Of a stretch of DNA of 24,660 nucleotides, positions 23,335-24,660 are shown piece by piece. The first letter of the stretch is position 1. Each line of letters starts with the position of its first letter. The DNA is from a virus. The notes under the pieces were generated by a model that was not told the origin of the DNA, ran no database searches, and was given only the letters and a program-made list of their open reading frames with translations. Location: positions 1 through 24,660 of IMG/VR virus record IMGVR_UViG_3300017752_000154, one strand, 5' to 3'. A program made the translations under genes and the position numbers.

Positions 23335-24505
23335 AATCGAAAATCTTTGGAGCTAATTCACTCGCATCCCTATTATAAAGTTGATCTTGTAGTTTGACAA
23401 TTTCTTTGAATGTTTCTTCTGGAATTGTTCTCTTGCCTTGAAGTCTCATTTCAAATTCACGAGTAAAATCGTTATAAGATAAGTTTTGTAGAATCTCTTT
23501 CTTTGTGTCTTCTGCTAAGTTCACAATATCAAGTCCTTCAGGCCAATGTACAAAAGTGGTTCTATACTTGACTTCAACTCCATAGTGTCTTTCTAAATCT
23601 TCTTTGAGATGAAATAAATCATTACTAATTTCATTCATATAAAAAGCATGATAAGCTGTGGTAGTACAAACTAAAAGAAGCTTTTCAACTTTGTCTGTTC
23701 TATTCAACATATCATGAATATTTTCTATGACAGTTTCATAGTCACCGCCTTGTCTAAAGTAATTAAATAGATCTCCGGTTCCGTCCATACTGACAGTAAT
23801 ATCAGCTCGGTTGAAGTGTTCCCATAATTTAACAATGTCATAATTCTTAAATTTAGTAATTGACATGTTTGTATTGTAAACAAGAGTGATTTTGCTCGTA
23901 TCAATCTTTGGATCTGCAATCATTCTTTCAAGAAACCGATACATCTCAACATGAAAGAACGGCTCACCACCAGAGAATTCAATACGTTCTACTGTTGGTA
24001 ATACATTTTCAAAGAGATGGTCAATAACTTCAGGTGTTGGAATATCAATCTGATGATCGTGTCTTTCGATCACGTGATCGAAGTGGTGATCATCCCAAAG
24101 CTTCTGCCCTACTTTCGGGTTTTTCTTTCCGACTTTAATAAAGTTAGAGTTAGAAGCAACCGTGCAATGCCGGCATGAATAGTTGCATGCTCTGTTGAGT
24201 TTGAGCTGGAGGTCTCGGACGACGACTTCCGTGTTATTATAATCTGGTTCTGAAACCAGTAGATCTTCGGATCTTTGTCTGTACGATTTGATTCCATTTT
24301 CTTCTTGGATCCTACAATCTATACATTCGGCTGGCCATTCATCATTCATCAATTGTTCGCGTACACGTTTCCACTCTGATGAATTAACATCAGGCATTTC
24401 TGGTACACTACCAAATTGATGTCCATTATGTAGTTTGAATCTATAACACGGGGCATAACCACCGGGTTTAAAATCTAAATGGCTCCAAGCAAGTTTACAT
24501 TTCAT
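23324..24505 (-). CDS. Radical SAM protein with an N-terminal auxiliary-cluster-like (twitch) region
   Basis: The 393-residue product begins with a cysteine region (Cys3, Cys20, and ECIDC Cys61 and 64) in a layout like the first part of a SPASM or twitch auxiliary cluster: CKLAWSHL, GGYAPCYRFK, then a CxxC. Only after that comes the radical SAM core, NRACNYSCRHC with Cys107, 111 and 114, and the canonical FSGGEPFF near residue 177. Usually the auxiliary cluster follows the core, so the order is reversed here. Similar proteins are annotated in cyanophages as twitch-domain radical SAM proteins. Its ATG overlaps the preceding stop as ATGA. The substrate is unknown. Confidence 0.9.
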   Translation of the reverse strand: MKCKLAWSHLDFKPGGYAPCYRFKLHNGHQFGSVPEMPDVNSSEWKRVREQLMNDEWPAECIDCRIQEENGIKSYRQRSEDLLVSEPDYNNTEVVVRDLQLKLNRACNYSCRHCTVASNSNFIKVGKKNPKVGQKLWDDHHFDHVIERHDHQIDIPTPEVIDHLFENVLPTVERIEFSGGEPFFHVEMYRFLERMIADPKIDTSKITLVYNTNMSITKFKNYDIVKLWEHFNRADITVSMDGTGDLFNYFRQGGDYETVIENIHDMLNRTDKVEKLLLVCTTTAYHAFYMNEISNDLFHLKEDLERHYGVEVKYRTTFVHWPEGLDIVNLAEDTKKEILQNLSYNDFTREFEMRLQGKRTIPEETFKEIVKLQDQLYNRDASELAPKIFDYVY

Positions 24506-24660
24506 AGTCGTTCACTGTGTACATAAAATTTATTACTTTTTGTTTGTCCAGATATTTCAACAAATCCATTATCAAATAGACATTCACGTTCTACTGAATC
24601 TTTATTCATAAAATGCTCAATAAAGATAAGTGGTTTTTCTTTTGCTATTATTTTTTCACC
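24502..24660 (-). CDS. C-terminal end of a protein, possibly an FkbM-type methyltransferase (runs off the right edge)
   Basis: An open frame enters from the right edge and ends at TGA, 53 codons later including the stop, overlapping the next start as ATGA. The visible end, with KEKPLIFIEHFM, ECLFDNGFVEISG and SNKFYV, resembles the last part of FkbM-family methyltransferases, where a KPxIxIE strand and a GYxxxxxxxxN segment close the Rossmann fold. Such enzymes O-methylate sugars, which would fit the cassette. With so little sequence the family call is tentative; the coding status is better supported because the tight overlap matches its neighbours. Confidence 0.55.
   Translation of the reverse strand, partial: GEKIIAKEKPLIFIEHFMNKDSVERECLFDNGFVEISGQTKSNKFYVHSERL

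Noticed and set aside
1-24660. tRNA genes, insertion sequences and attachment sites
   Set aside because: No cloverleaf with a conserved T-loop, no transposase or integrase and no terminal inverted repeats were recognised; coding sequence fills the window and gaps are at most about 75 bases.

Overview
This window looks like part of a T4-like tailed phage (myovirus) genome, low in G+C by eye and most like the marine or cyanophage-type branch. The evidence is the run of neck, terminase and tail genes in the T4 order 13-14-15-16-17-18, T4-type late promoter motifs (TATAAATA), and no ribosomal or housekeeping genes. Every gene I can support lies on the minus strand, so transcription runs from high to low coordinates. 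The host cannot be read from the sequence.

Region 1 (about 1-10,900) is the virion and packaging module. In order of transcription it holds a small beta-rich Ig-like protein, a very large Asp-Ser-rich fiber protein, a second fiber-like protein, neck proteins gp13 and gp14, a small conserved-looking protein of unknown role, tail completion protein gp15, small and large terminase subunits gp16 and gp17, and the start of tail sheath gp18, which runs off the left edge. Exact late promoter motifs stand before the Ig-like gene, the second fiber gene, gp16 and gp18 (two copies).

Region 2 (about 10,949-24,660, continuing past the right edge) is an accessory cassette of about 13.7 kb. It holds five radical SAM proteins, six paralogous SGNH-hydrolase-like proteins (five in tandem), two related GT-A-type glycosyltransferase-like proteins, a NodU/CmcH-type carbamoyltransferase, a PP-loop ATPase with a QueC-like cysteine cluster, and the tail end of a possible FkbM-type methyltransferase. 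Every gene junction in it overlaps, there is no intergenic space, and I found no exact late promoter inside, so it reads as one translationally coupled polycistron with its promoter beyond the right edge.

The cassette content suggests that the phage builds or edits a surface glycan or glycoconjugate: sugar transfer, carbamoylation, O-acyl addition or removal, methylation, and radical chemistry on a carrier or peptide. Whether the target is the host envelope or the phage's own Asp-Ser-rich fibers next door is unknown. The SGNH array with varied catalytic residues, and the three tandem radical SAM paralogs bracketed by two glycosyltransferases, are the parts most likely to represent an undescribed system. 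No tRNA, CRISPR array, insertion sequence or attachment site was recognised, and no gene-free stretch exceeds 75 bases.
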